The position numbers and the translations under genes are program-made. A stretch of 64,000 nt of DNA from Acidobacteriota bacterium (lineage in GTDB: Bacteria > Acidobacteriota > JAAYUB01), in assembly GCA_029565065.1 (NCBI GenBank), contig JAKQOW010000136.1, positions 56,897 through 120,896 of the forward strand, written 5' to 3'. Numbering within the stretch: the first letter of the stretch is position 1; each line of letters starts with the position of its first letter. The notes beneath the pieces were generated by a model. The model had not been told where the DNA came from. It saw only the letters and a program-made list of their open reading frames with translations, and ran no database searches. Of the stretch, positions 1 to 8,583 are shown in pieces.

Positions 1-474
1 AGCGCGGACGAATCCATGCGGCTGGGTCCCGAAGAGACGCTGGCCACGGAGCTGCGCAGCCGGGGGGTGGATTGCGTGGCCGGGTACACCGTGCTGCCGG
101 GGGAACTGGCCCGCGACCGGGAGCAGGCCCAGGCGTTCCTGAAGCGGGTCGGCGTCACCTACGCCATCCTGATCCGGGTGGCGGGGAAGGAGGAAGAGCT
201 CCACTACATGCCGGGCACCGCCTGGTACGCCGGACCATACTACTCGAGTTTCTGGGGCTACTGGGACTACGGCTGGTCGTCGGTGTACTCACCGGGCTAC
301 GTGTACTCGGACACGGTGGTCTCATTGGAAACGATGGTTTATTCCGTCGAAGAAAACACGCTGCTCTGGGCGGGCCTGTGCCGGGTGACCAATCCGAAGG
401 ACATCCGAAAAGTGGTGAAAGAGATCGCCGACGCCGCCGGCAAGAAGATGCGCAAGGAAGGCTTGGTCCAGTAG
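1..474 (+). CDS. Hypothetical protein, C-terminal part (cut by window start)
   Basis: The frame is open from the first base of the window. An ATG at 16 exists, but the codons before it continue the same reading sense, so the true start probably lies upstream. About 157 residues are visible. The middle is rich in Tyr, Trp, Gly and Ser (about residues 65-100), and a Lys-rich C-terminal helix follows that ends at TAG. No catalytic motif is seen. The alternating beta-like segments and aromatic patch are compatible with a small exported or lipoprotein domain, but the N-terminus that would show a signal peptide is missing. The family is not recognised. Confidence 0.65.
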   Translation, partial: SADESMRLGPEETLATELRSRGVDCVAGYTVLPGELARDREQAQAFLKRVGVTYAILIRVAGKEEELHYMPGTAWYAGPYYSSFWGYWDYGWSSVYSPGYVYSDTVVSLETMVYSVEENTLLWAGLCRVTNPKDIRKVVKEIADAAGKKMRKEGLVQ

Positions 475-519
475 CTCGCCGAAACGGCGTCGCGGGGGAG
501 GCCCGCCGTTCGATTCAGG

Positions 520-1146
520 CTACCGGGTCGCCGCGGTGGGTTTCCTGCGCGCGAGGTGGCGGTACACGAACAGGCCCACCAGGGCGACGAGGATCGCCAC
601 CACCACGATGTCCACGACGTGGCTGTATTTCATGACCAGGTGCCAGTTCTGTTTCAGGTAATAGCCCACGACCGTGAGGAAAGCGTTCCAGAGACCGGCG
701 CCGATCAGGGTGTAGATGGAGAACTTGACGAGGTTCATCCGGGCGATGCCCGCCGGGATGGAGATCAGGTGACGGACCACCGGGATGAAGCGGGAGATCA
801 GGATCGCCAGCTCGCCCCGCCGCGCGAAGAACCGCTCGGTGATCGCCAGGTCGTGGGGATCGAGCAGGAAGTATTTGCCGTACCGGGTGATGAAGGGGCG
901 GCCGCCGTATTGCCCCATCCAGTAGGACAGCAGCGATCCGACGAGGCTGGCCAGGGTGCTCACTGCGATCACGCCGAAAAAAGAAAACCGCCCCTCCGCG
1001 ATAAGGAAGCCGGCGAACGGCATCACCGCCTCGCTGGGCAGGGGGAACACCATGCTCTCCATCACCATGGCGATAAAAATGGTGATGTAGCCCGTCGAGT
1101 CGATGAATCGGGTGACATGTTGGGCGATCCAGGCGGTGATGCTCAT
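520..1146 (-). CDS. DedA family membrane protein
   Basis: This 208-residue protein has the DedA (SNARE-associated/VTT) layout. It opens with an amphipathic N-terminus, then a PLPSEAVMPFAG re-entrant segment with the conserved Glu near residue 39. Next comes a transmembrane pair, the ISRFIPVVRHLISIPAG motif with its conserved Arg residues near residue 117, and two C-terminal membrane helices. DedA proteins sit in the inner membrane and are linked to lipid-carrier recycling and membrane homeostasis; the substrate here cannot be read from sequence. A GGAGGAAC ribosome-binding site precedes the ATG at 1146, and a good promoter lies upstream. It is transcribed divergently from the radical SAM gene. 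The C-terminus is short and basic. Confidence 0.92.
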   Translation of the reverse strand: MSITAWIAQHVTRFIDSTGYITIFIAMVMESMVFPLPSEAVMPFAGFLIAEGRFSFFGVIAVSTLASLVGSLLSYWMGQYGGRPFITRYGKYFLLDPHDLAITERFFARRGELAILISRFIPVVRHLISIPAGIARMNLVKFSIYTLIGAGLWNAFLTVVGYYLKQNWHLVMKYSHVVDIVVVAILVALVGLFVYRHLARRKPTAATR

Positions 1147-1181
1147 GCGCTCCGTCCGTTCCTCCAGAAAATCAGAAGAGC

Positions 1182-1209
1182 ATTATACGGTCTATTCGTG
1201 GGCAGACAA
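1182..1209 (-). promoter_or_regulatory. sigma70-type promoter of dedA
   Basis: On the minus strand TTGTCT (1209-1204) and a consensus TATAAT (1187-1182) are separated by 16 bp. The expected transcription start is near 1175, leaving a leader of about 30 nt before the dedA ATG at 1146. Confidence 0.6.
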
Positions 1210-1300
1210 GACAATTAGGACCGGCCAGCCGGTGTGCCGCCGCCCCGTCGGCGGGAAGGAGCCCGCGGACCCTCGTGTTTCCGGCTCTATGGACGGCGCC

Positions 1301-1329
1301 TTGACGGTGCTGCAGGGCGGAGGGATAAT
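1301..1329 (+). promoter_or_regulatory. sigma70-type promoter of the radical SAM gene
   Basis: TTGACG (1301-1306), a 17-bp spacer and GATAAT (1324-1329) form a near-consensus promoter. Transcription would start near 1336, only about 9 nt before the ATG at 1345, so the leader is very short. This supports 1345 rather than an upstream in-frame ATG at 1234. Confidence 0.7.
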
Positions 1330-1344
1330 GGTCGGCGAGGCTCC

Positions 1345-2763
1345 ATGAAACAACGTGTCCTGTTGATCCAACCGCCGCGTCTGGCCAGCCAGCCGAACCG
1401 GATGGTATTCCCCCGCGGCCTGGCCCAGATCGGCTCGTTCCTGCGGGCCGGCGGCTGGCCGGTCGCGGTGCTGCCCCTGTCATACGCGGCGGTGGCCGAC
1501 GCAACGCCGGCGGCGGACATCCGTTCCATCATCGAAGCGGTGCTGGCCGAATTCAAGCCCGACGTGGTGGGCGTCGGCTGTCCGTACACCATCAGCTACC
1601 ACACCAGCATCGAGATGCTCCGCATGATCAAGGCGTTTCGGGAGGACATCGTCACGGTGATCGGCGGTCCCCATGTCACCTTCACTGACGCCGAGACCGC
1701 CGCCGAACCGTGCGTCGATTTCGTGGTGCGCGGCGAGGGCGAGTGGACGATGGCCGAATGGCTGGCCACCCTCGAGGCGGGGCGGGATCCGGCGGGCGTC
1801 CGGGGCCTCACGTTCCGGCGCGACGGCGCCACCGTCCGCACGCCGCCGCGCCTCCCCGGCGACCTGGCCGCTCTGCCGCCGGTGGACTTCGGGCTGTTTC
1901 CGACCGAGTTCGTCCAGCGGTGCCAGGTGTACGGCATGATCCACCGCGGCTGCCGGTACCGGTGCGCGTTCTGCGCCGAGGCCGCGTTCTGGGGCCGGGA
2001 GCGCAGCCTGCCGGTGGATCGGCTCGTCGGGGAGATCGCCGGTCTGGCCGAGCGTTACGGCGCCCGCATGATGGGCATCGAGGACAGCTCCCAGTGGCTC
2101 GCCTCGCCGGAACTCGCTCGGCTCATCCGCGGCCTGCGGGGCGTGCGCCAGTGCCTGCCGCCGGCGTTCTTCATGAACCTGACGGTGGAATCCCTGGATG
2201 CGGCGAAGGGCGAGACGCTGGCGGCGCTGCGCCAGGCGGGCGTCGGCACCGTCTGGCTGGGCATCGAGAACTCGTCCGAGAAGGTGCTGGCGGCCATGGG
2301 CAAGAAGCGCCCCTGGTCCCGGACGCTGGCCATGTGCCGCGCCCTGCGCGACCACGATTTCATGATCAAGGCCGAATGGATGATCGGCCACCCGGGCGAC
2401 GACCCGGTGGAGGCGGCGGACGCCCTGGCCAAGCTGGACGCTCTGTTCCGGGACGACCTGATCACCAGCGCTGATTTTGGCGTCTTCGTGCCCCTGCCCG
2501 GCACGCGGCCGTGGAACGATCCGGCGGCATACGGTCTCGAGATTCTGCACCGCGACTATCGGTACTACAACGAATTTTCCATCACCCGGCCGGTCTGCCG
2601 GCTGCGGGATTTCCCCGTCGGCCAGCTCGCCGACATCGCCCGGCGGACGGAGCAGATGGTCACCCGCCACACCGGGACGCTGCGGCCGGCCCGGGTGATC
2701 ACCGCGCCGTTCGGCGCGCGCCCCGCCATCCTCGACGCGCCGCCGGAGCCGTCGGCGCACTGA
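1345..2763 (+). CDS. B12-binding domain radical SAM protein
   Basis: This 472-residue protein has an N-terminal cobalamin-binding-like Rossmann half (about residues 1-150) with the VVGVGCPYT and VIGGPHVTF stretches. A radical SAM core carries the cluster motif C203-x3-C207-x2-C210 in HRGCRYRCAFC. Such enzymes reduce S-adenosylmethionine at a 4Fe-4S cluster and often methylate or rearrange unactivated carbons with cobalamin. The HPGDDP and VPLPGTRPWND segments are typical of the C-terminal half of this group. The substrate is unknown. It is a single gene with its own promoter and is divergent from dedA. The start was chosen because the promoter at 1301-1329 lies inside the longer frame. Confidence 0.88.
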   Translation: MKQRVLLIQPPRLASQPNRMVFPRGLAQIGSFLRAGGWPVAVLPLSYAAVADATPAADIRSIIEAVLAEFKPDVVGVGCPYTISYHTSIEMLRMIKAFREDIVTVIGGPHVTFTDAETAAEPCVDFVVRGEGEWTMAEWLATLEAGRDPAGVRGLTFRRDGATVRTPPRLPGDLAALPPVDFGLFPTEFVQRCQVYGMIHRGCRYRCAFCAEAAFWGRERSLPVDRLVGEIAGLAERYGARMMGIEDSSQWLASPELARLIRGLRGVRQCLPPAFFMNLTVESLDAAKGETLAALRQAGVGTVWLGIENSSEKVLAAMGKKRPWSRTLAMCRALRDHDFMIKAEWMIGHPGDDPVEAADALAKLDALFRDDLITSADFGVFVPLPGTRPWNDPAAYGLEILHRDYRYYNEFSITRPVCRLRDFPVGQLADIARRTEQMVTRHTGTLRPARVITAPFGARPAILDAPPEPSAH

Positions 2764-2811
2764 ACCGAATTCGGGCAGTCTCGGCTCTTCAGACAACAGG
2801 CCGGGACAGAC

Positions 2812-3216
2812 TCAGCCGTTACGGGGACCGAAGCGGACGGAGAGGTACGCCGTGGCTGCCGCCACCGCGGCGCCCCACGCCAGGTCCACCAGCGTCACCG
2901 CCAGCGGCCAGCGGGCCACCGTGGCCAGGTTGGTCAGGTCGTAGGTGGCGTACGTGACCAGCCCGAAGAACGCGCCGCGGAGCGCCGCGCGTCCGAGCCC
3001 TCCTTCTCGCGCGGTTGGCGCCACGACGAAGTGGACCAGGCCGGCGATGAACAGCAGGTAGAACACCCCGGCGGCGTACCAGTTGGGGGACTCCGCCAGG
3101 AGAAAGCCGATCTGCTGCCGGTAGAACGTCCGAGCGACGACGCCCAGCCAGACGGCATCCAGGGCCAGGAAAACGGCCAGGGCCAGGCCGTAGCGTTTCA
3201 GCCAGACAGCAGACAT
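2812..3216 (-). CDS. DUF2177 family membrane protein
   Basis: This 134-residue protein has four predicted membrane helices and the YDLTNLATVARWP motif characteristic of DUF2177, whose function is unknown. The length matches the family. The ATG at 3216 is preceded by GGAGGT at good spacing, so the longer in-frame extension upstream is rejected. It lies 59 nt downstream of the chagasin-like lipoprotein gene on the same strand and could be cotranscribed with it. Confidence 0.88.
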   Translation of the reverse strand: MSAVWLKRYGLALAVFLALDAVWLGVVARTFYRQQIGFLLAESPNWYAAGVFYLLFIAGLVHFVVAPTAREGGLGRAALRGAFFGLVTYATYDLTNLATVARWPLAVTLVDLAWGAAVAAATAYLSVRFGPRNG

Positions 3217-3275
3217 GTTCACCTCCGGGGGGCCAGGTATCCGCCTGATGGACGGATTGGATGCAGCCGACGGCC

Positions 3276-4106
3276 TTACGGCTGCGCCGGCCGGGCCACC
3301 CGGACCAGGACGTGGAAGACCTCGGTGGGTCCCGGTTCCCATGGGCGGCGGTACTGAATGACGAGCTTGGCGGCGCCCGGGCGTTCGGCGCGGAAGCGGA
3401 ACTCGTAGGTCCCGCCGGCGCCCACGCGGCCGGCGTCCGCCGGATTTTGCTGAAACTCGCCGTCACCCACGGCCATCACCGCCGGATCATCGGGGGGCAG
3501 GGCGGCCCATCCGAAGCCGGTGGTGGGATTGCCGGCCAACCGGACGGTGATCGTCTGGCCCACCACCGCCTCGATGTAGTGGCCGGTGGCCTCCCGGCCA
3601 AGGACAATTTCCGTTCCCGGCGCCATGGGCTGGGCCGGGGCGGCCGGCGGCAGGGGCTGCGGCGGCGCGGCCGGCGGGATCGAGGCGGGCGTTGCCGTCG
3701 ACGGCACGGATGCGGCCGTCTCGTCCGGCGGCAGTTGATCGTATTCGTCCGGCGGCAGTTCCGGCACACGCAGCTCCTTGCCGCCGCGCTTCTCCTTGGG
3801 GTGGCGCTGGGGCATCCAACCGTTGGGCCCCCAGGTGATCCGCCGCTTCCCCACCCAGTACATCGTCCCCCAGGGCGTGCGGACGTGGTCGTTGATCTCC
3901 GGGTCGAGGTCCAGCCGCTTGCCGTCGTAAGCCAGCGTCCCCGTGCGGCTCTCCGTCTGATAGCCGCCGGAGCGGACCTCCAGGGTATAGGTCCATTTGC
4001 CCGACGTGTACGTCCCCGCTCGCGTGATGTCGGTGGCGGGGGTGTTCCCGCCGGCGCAGGCGGCGCCGGCCAGCAGCACGGCCAAAACGGCAAGGGCAGG
4101 TCTCAT
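3276..4106 (-). CDS. Exported lipoprotein with chagasin-like (I42) protease inhibitor domain
   Basis: The 276-residue product starts with a lipoprotein signal (LAGAAC lipobox, Cys near residue 17). A unique N-terminal region of about 120 residues is followed by a Pro-rich linker (about 120-165). The C-terminal domain of about 100 residues carries all three chagasin/I42 loop motifs: NPTTGF, GAGG and RPW. These loops insert into the active site of papain-like cysteine proteases. A role as a periplasmic or surface-bound inhibitor of cysteine proteases follows from the family; the target is unknown. The start at 4106 has GGGAGG upstream. The N-terminal region, with GTMYWVGKRRITWGPNGW, resembles nothing I can name. 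Confidence 0.85.
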   Translation of the reverse strand: MRPALAVLAVLLAGAACAGGNTPATDITRAGTYTSGKWTYTLEVRSGGYQTESRTGTLAYDGKRLDLDPEINDHVRTPWGTMYWVGKRRITWGPNGWMPQRHPKEKRGGKELRVPELPPDEYDQLPPDETAASVPSTATPASIPPAAPPQPLPPAAPAQPMAPGTEIVLGREATGHYIEAVVGQTITVRLAGNPTTGFGWAALPPDDPAVMAVGDGEFQQNPADAGRVGAGGTYEFRFRAERPGAAKLVIQYRRPWEPGPTEVFHVLVRVARPAQP

Positions 4107-4251
4107 GGTCGCCTCCCGGAAGTTGGGTTCGTTGTTTGCGGCCTTCATTGTACCCCAATATTCCCGCGGACTGGCGATCCGGTTTGATGAGGCTGGCAAC
4201 ACCCGGCCGGCGGTTGCGCACGGAGGGCTGTGCCGGTTGGCGCGATCGTCG

Positions 4252-4280
4252 ATGACTCGCCTCCCGGATTTTGATAGAAT
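4252..4280 (+). promoter_or_regulatory. Probable promoter of the barrel/kinase-fold operon
   Basis: ATGACT (4252-4257), a 17-bp spacer and TAGAAT (4275-4280) give a reasonable sigma70-type promoter. The transcript would begin near 4287, about 70 nt before the ATG at 4358. Confidence 0.5.
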
Positions 4281-4357
4281 GCCCCCACCTTGATTCCAAA
4301 GGATCCGATGACCTACCTGAGGTGCAAGTCCAAATCAGTGCCGAGGTGAGCCGAAGT

Positions 4358-5617
4358 ATGAGCACCAGGCTTTTAGTCCTTTCAATCATCCTGGCGGGAC
4401 TAATGGCGTTGCCGCTGGAGACCCCGGTGTGGGGCCAGGCGGAGACGCGGGCCGAGGAGATCGGCTTCCTGCGCCGGGACAAGACCGCCCAACTGTGGCC
4501 GGAAACCCAGTCGCCGCTCGTGGACAAGCTGAACAAGCTGGTGGACCGCGGGCTCTATGAAGGCTTTGAAAACACCAAGGGCACCAACGGATGGCAGATC
4601 GTCCTGGGCGGCATGCGTTCCGGGCAGGGCACCACGGCGGGGATCGGGTACCGGCGCAGCGACCTGTGGCACGACCGGCTCGGCTTCCGCTCCACCGTCC
4701 GGGGCACCATCTGGGGGGCGGTCATGCTCGACATGGGGCTGGATTTCCAGAGCCTGCGGACGGAGCGGTCCTTCATCCAGCTCTACGCCAAATACGAGAA
4801 TTCGCCCCGGATGGACTACTACGGCCAGGGCCAGGACTCGGAGGAGGACGACCGGACCAGCTTCCGCCTGGAAGACTATGGCGTGGACATGGATGCCGGG
4901 TACGAGCTTTTCAAGCGCTTCAAGATCGGCGGGACGCTGGGGTACTATCACGTCCATACCGGCCATGGTCACCGCGGGGGTGTGCCGTCCATCGAAGAGA
5001 TCTTCACATCCGAGGACACGCCGGGATTGCGGCAGGACACCGGGTTCTTCCGCTATGGGCTGTTCGCCCAGTATGATTACCGGGATTCCATCGCCGGCCC
5101 CCGATCCGGCGGCTTCTACGCTGTCCGCCACCGGCGGTACGAGGATCTGGATCTGGACCAGTTCGGCTTTCACCAGCTGGAGATCCAGGCCCAGCAGTAT
5201 TTACCCTATTGGAACAAGACGCGGGTCATCGCCCTGCGCTTTGCGACCATCATGTCGTTCCCGGAAGACGGCCAGGCGATCCCGTTCTACCTCCAGCCCA
5301 CGCTGGGCGGAAACGACAGCCTGCGGGGCTTCGAACGGTACCGCTATTACGACGACCATGCCGTCATGTTCACGGCGGAGCATCGTTGGTACGTGTTCTC
5401 GGGGCTCGACATGGCGGTGTTCGCCGACGCCGGCAAGGTCGTCCCCCGCAAAGGCCACATCAACTTTGGCCATCTGAGTGTCAGCGGGGGCGTCGGATTC
5501 CGGTTCAGGATCCAGAACGCCGTGGTGATGCGCGTGGATTTCGCGTTCAGCGAGGAGTCGGCACGGGTCTGCTGGACGTTCAGCGACATCTTCAAGGCGG
5601 AGGGGTGGAAATGGTAG
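4358..5617 (+). CDS. Outer-membrane beta-barrel protein, Omp85/BamA surface-antigen type
   Basis: This 419-residue protein begins with a signal peptide of about 27 residues. A short region with LYEGFENTKGTNGWQIVLGG follows, then a series of amphipathic beta strands. The GGNDSLRGFERYRYYDD segment near residues 310-325 matches the conserved LRGF element of the Omp85 barrel (bacterial surface antigen family), and the chain ends in a beta signal-like strand. There are no POTRA repeats, so it is a barrel-only member. It overlaps the next gene by 7 nt (ATG inside the tail of this frame), indicating translational coupling. Its job is probably export, anchoring or surface display of the partner protein; that is inference. 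The start at 4358 has GAGGTGAG upstream. Confidence 0.82.
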   Translation: MSTRLLVLSIILAGLMALPLETPVWGQAETRAEEIGFLRRDKTAQLWPETQSPLVDKLNKLVDRGLYEGFENTKGTNGWQIVLGGMRSGQGTTAGIGYRRSDLWHDRLGFRSTVRGTIWGAVMLDMGLDFQSLRTERSFIQLYAKYENSPRMDYYGQGQDSEEDDRTSFRLEDYGVDMDAGYELFKRFKIGGTLGYYHVHTGHGHRGGVPSIEEIFTSEDTPGLRQDTGFFRYGLFAQYDYRDSIAGPRSGGFYAVRHRRYEDLDLDQFGFHQLEIQAQQYLPYWNKTRVIALRFATIMSFPEDGQAIPFYLQPTLGGNDSLRGFERYRYYDDHAVMFTAEHRWYVFSGLDMAVFADAGKVVPRKGHINFGHLSVSGGVGFRFRIQNAVVMRVDFAFSEESARVCWTFSDIFKAEGWKW

Positions 5618-8511
5618 GCCCACGCAAGACCAACCGTTGGCCCGTCGTCCTCTGGGCCGCCGCGCTCTGCCTGTTGGCGGTATCGGCGTCGGCGCAGAAG
5701 TTCTATCCCGACGATCCGCTGGTGAAGGAGCCGCCCCCCCTCCCCGTCCAGCACGCGAACTTCCGCGCCCTGAGCGAGCTGATGGAATTCGCCGCCAACT
5801 CCTTCAGCAAGCCGGGCGAGCGGCATCCGCTGCCCCACGTGATCCCGGCCGGCGACGTCAACACCCTCGGCGAGGTCATGGACGGCGCCTGGTACGTCAA
5901 CCGCCACGCGCGGCTCCGCCTGACCCCGGAGGAGTTGCGGCGCGGGCCCGGCGACAGCCAACCCCCGGCCATGGATGTTCCCTGGATGGTACTGGTGGTC
6001 AAGAAGGAGGGGCTCCGGCCGGGCATCCTCATCGCCGACAAAAACCAGAACCTTTACCTGCTGCGGTTCGACCCGCCGGGCGCCGTCGAGCTGGCTACCG
6101 GGGCCGACATGGTCACCTCCCGGTTCTTCCACGCCCTCGGGTATCACGTGCCCGAGGACTACATCGTCTACTTCGAGCGCTCCCAGCTCGTGGCCGCCGA
6201 CTCAGGTGAGCAGATCACCAGCTTGGGGAAATCGCGCGACCTGCAGGAAGAGGACATCAACAATTTCCTACTCAAGGCTGCCTGGGATCCCCAGCGGGGC
6301 TACCGCGCGGTGGCCAGCCGGCTGCCCCGGGGCTGGGAGAAGCTGCTGGGCCCCTTCCAGGTGTTCGGCGAGCGCAGCGACGACCCCAACGACATCGTCC
6401 CCCACGAGCATCGCCGCGATCTGCGGGGGCTGGCGGTGTTCTGCGCCTGGCTGAACCACAACAATATGCGGGCAATGAACACGCTGGACGTCCTCATCGA
6501 GGAGGAAAACGTCGAGTCCATCCGGCATTTCCTTATTGACTTCGCCGGATCGCTCGGCAGCGGTATCCGGGAACCAAAACCTGCCTGGCAGGGCAACGAA
6601 CCCATCACCGGCGAGAAGATCTTTCGGAACATCGGAGGATTCGGATTGATCACGGATCCCTGGATGCGGGCGAAATACCCCAAGATTGCGGCCGTCGGAC
6701 GGTTCGAAGCGGAAACCTTCGATCCGGAGGAGTGGACCACCAACCATCCGCTGGCGCCTTTTCTCAATCGCCTCCCCGACGACACCTTCTGGGCCGCGGC
6801 GAAGGTGATGGCGTTCACCGACGACGACATCCGCACTCTGGTGGGAACGGGGCAGTACAGCGACCCGGCCGCGGCGGACTGGATCGCCCGCTGCCTTATG
6901 GAACGCCGGGACCGGATCGGACGGATCTATTTCGACCGCGTCCTGCCGCTGGACGGGTTCCGGGTGGAGGCGAACGAATTGAAATTCGACGACCTGGCGG
7001 TTCAGCACGGATTTGCGGCCGCCCGGATGTACCGGATCCAGTGGTCCCAGTTTGACAACCGCAAGGGAACGCACCAGCCCATCGGCGCGGGGCCCACCGA
7101 GAGCCTCGCGCTGCCGGAAGCGCTTCGGCAATCCCCGGCGGGGAGCTATAGCTGCGCCCGGATCGACGGCGGCAATCCCGCCCTGGCGGTGTTGGCTTAC
7201 TTGCGGCGGGAGGCCGACGGCTGGAGCGTCGTGGGCATTGAGCGGGAATGGCCGGGCAAGAGCCTGGCCACCTCCCAAATCCAGACCACGGCGGGCAAAG
7301 CGCAAAAGCGGTACGCGGATCTCACCGACCGGCAACGGGCGCTGTTCAGCGGCTACGCCGCGGCCCACAGCGAACGCTCGGGTACGACTCACACGCCGGA
7401 GGACTTCTTCAACTCCCTGCCCATCTCCGAACAGACCACGTTCGACGCGGTCACCCACGCCCTCATCCACTCCCCCCTCACCGACGCCGGCGGTCAATCC
7501 CTGGGTGTGGCCATCGATCTGGTCCAGGGCATTGAGCGCATCGCCGGCCAGTATTACGGACGGTCGGGTGACCAGCAGTTCCGGCTGTACTGCTTCATGA
7601 AACCGGCGGCCCAGGAGACGTTGGTCAAGTGCCGGGAATTTTCCCGCGACGAAGAAAACACGATCTATCACACGGGCTATCCGCACAGCTACCGCCAGGC
7701 AGGCAAGCCCCCCAGCATCCAGATCTCGATGTCGGCCGACGGCGCCAAGGCGGACATTGACGTGGACTACCGTTCCAGCAAGCTGCCGAGCGCCCTGTTC
7801 AACGGACACCTCACCTCCGCCAACTCCGATGTGCGGGCCGGCGACAACTTTAAGGCGCACAGCGGGCGCTGGGCCGGCTTCGTCGCCTGGTGGCAGGAAG
7901 TCTTCAGAAAGATGGGCAAGGTGGAAGGCGAGAGCGAGGCGGCCACACTGCCTAAATTCCTGCCGGAGGCGCCCACCCCCATGTCGCCCGACCGGCCGGC
8001 GGGCGCCGTCATCGACGACCTCCCCGAGGCGGTCGCCGAGTTCCTGGCGGACTGGCTGGTCCGGCGGCAGTACGGCGAGGTTCGGGAATTCCTCTCGCCG
8101 CGTCTGCTGGCCTGTGTCAACATCGACGACGACGTCCAGAATGAAACCATCCGGGCGGACGAGGCGAAGGCGAAGCTGCGGGAGGTGATGATCGCGGCGG
8201 TGGAGCGCCTGGGCCGGCGCGACAATCTGACCGAGGCGGTCGATGCCGTGATGCCGACGAACCCGGACCGGAAGGTGGTGGAGCAACCGTACGACGGCGA
8301 CTTCACCGTCATCGAGCTGACCAATGCCGAAGCCCGCCAGTACCTGTGCGATCCCGGCGAGTACGACGCGAGCCTGCCCCCCGACGGGCGGGGTGTCTAC
8401 TACGGGGTCATCTTCAAGTTCAAACTCGAGGGGAGCGGCGTGCTCGGCCTGCTCTGGACGCGCGTGGACGGGCGGTGGCAGATTGTGGCGTACCGGGTGT
8501 TCGCCCAGTAG
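5611..8511 (+). CDS. Large exported protein with kinase-like fold (CotH/Fam20C/HipA-like pattern), function unknown
   Basis: The 966-residue product has an N-terminal signal peptide ending near ASAQ (about residue 29). Residues 135-320 show a protein-kinase-like order of motifs. A beta hairpin leads into YLLRFDPPG, where R152 stands in the place of the usual beta-3 Lys. E160 and TGADMVTSRFFHALGY resemble the alphaC helix. LNHNNMRAMNTLD (N282 onward) resembles a catalytic loop, and FLIDFAGSLGSG (D310) resembles a DFG-type metal site. This order is seen in atypical secretory-pathway kinases. Residues 680-960 form additional unassigned domains. The gene is translationally coupled to the barrel gene before it. 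I infer an extracytoplasmic kinase or pseudokinase; no family name is certain. Confidence 0.75.
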   Translation: MVGPRKTNRWPVVLWAAALCLLAVSASAQKFYPDDPLVKEPPPLPVQHANFRALSELMEFAANSFSKPGERHPLPHVIPAGDVNTLGEVMDGAWYVNRHARLRLTPEELRRGPGDSQPPAMDVPWMVLVVKKEGLRPGILIADKNQNLYLLRFDPPGAVELATGADMVTSRFFHALGYHVPEDYIVYFERSQLVAADSGEQITSLGKSRDLQEEDINNFLLKAAWDPQRGYRAVASRLPRGWEKLLGPFQVFGERSDDPNDIVPHEHRRDLRGLAVFCAWLNHNNMRAMNTLDVLIEEENVESIRHFLIDFAGSLGSGIREPKPAWQGNEPITGEKIFRNIGGFGLITDPWMRAKYPKIAAVGRFEAETFDPEEWTTNHPLAPFLNRLPDDTFWAAAKVMAFTDDDIRTLVGTGQYSDPAAADWIARCLMERRDRIGRIYFDRVLPLDGFRVEANELKFDDLAVQHGFAAARMYRIQWSQFDNRKGTHQPIGAGPTESLALPEALRQSPAGSYSCARIDGGNPALAVLAYLRREADGWSVVGIEREWPGKSLATSQIQTTAGKAQKRYADLTDRQRALFSGYAAAHSERSGTTHTPEDFFNSLPISEQTTFDAVTHALIHSPLTDAGGQSLGVAIDLVQGIERIAGQYYGRSGDQQFRLYCFMKPAAQETLVKCREFSRDEENTIYHTGYPHSYRQAGKPPSIQISMSADGAKADIDVDYRSSKLPSALFNGHLTSANSDVRAGDNFKAHSGRWAGFVAWWQEVFRKMGKVEGESEAATLPKFLPEAPTPMSPDRPAGAVIDDLPEAVAEFLADWLVRRQYGEVREFLSPRLLACVNIDDDVQNETIRADEAKAKLREVMIAAVERLGRRDNLTEAVDAVMPTNPDRKVVEQPYDGDFTVIELTNAEARQYLCDPGEYDASLPPDGRGVYYGVIFKFKLEGSGVLGLLWTRVDGRWQIVAYRVFAQ

Positions 8512-8583
8512 CGGATCGGTCCGCCCGGCGGAGACGGCGGGTGGCTGGGCGTTCAGGGAGAATCGTTCGAGAGGAGGCTTCGG

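Noticed and set aside
1234..1344. Upstream in-frame start for the radical SAM gene
   Set aside because: The extension is Arg/Gly-rich without similarity to the domain and contains the promoter at 1301-1329.
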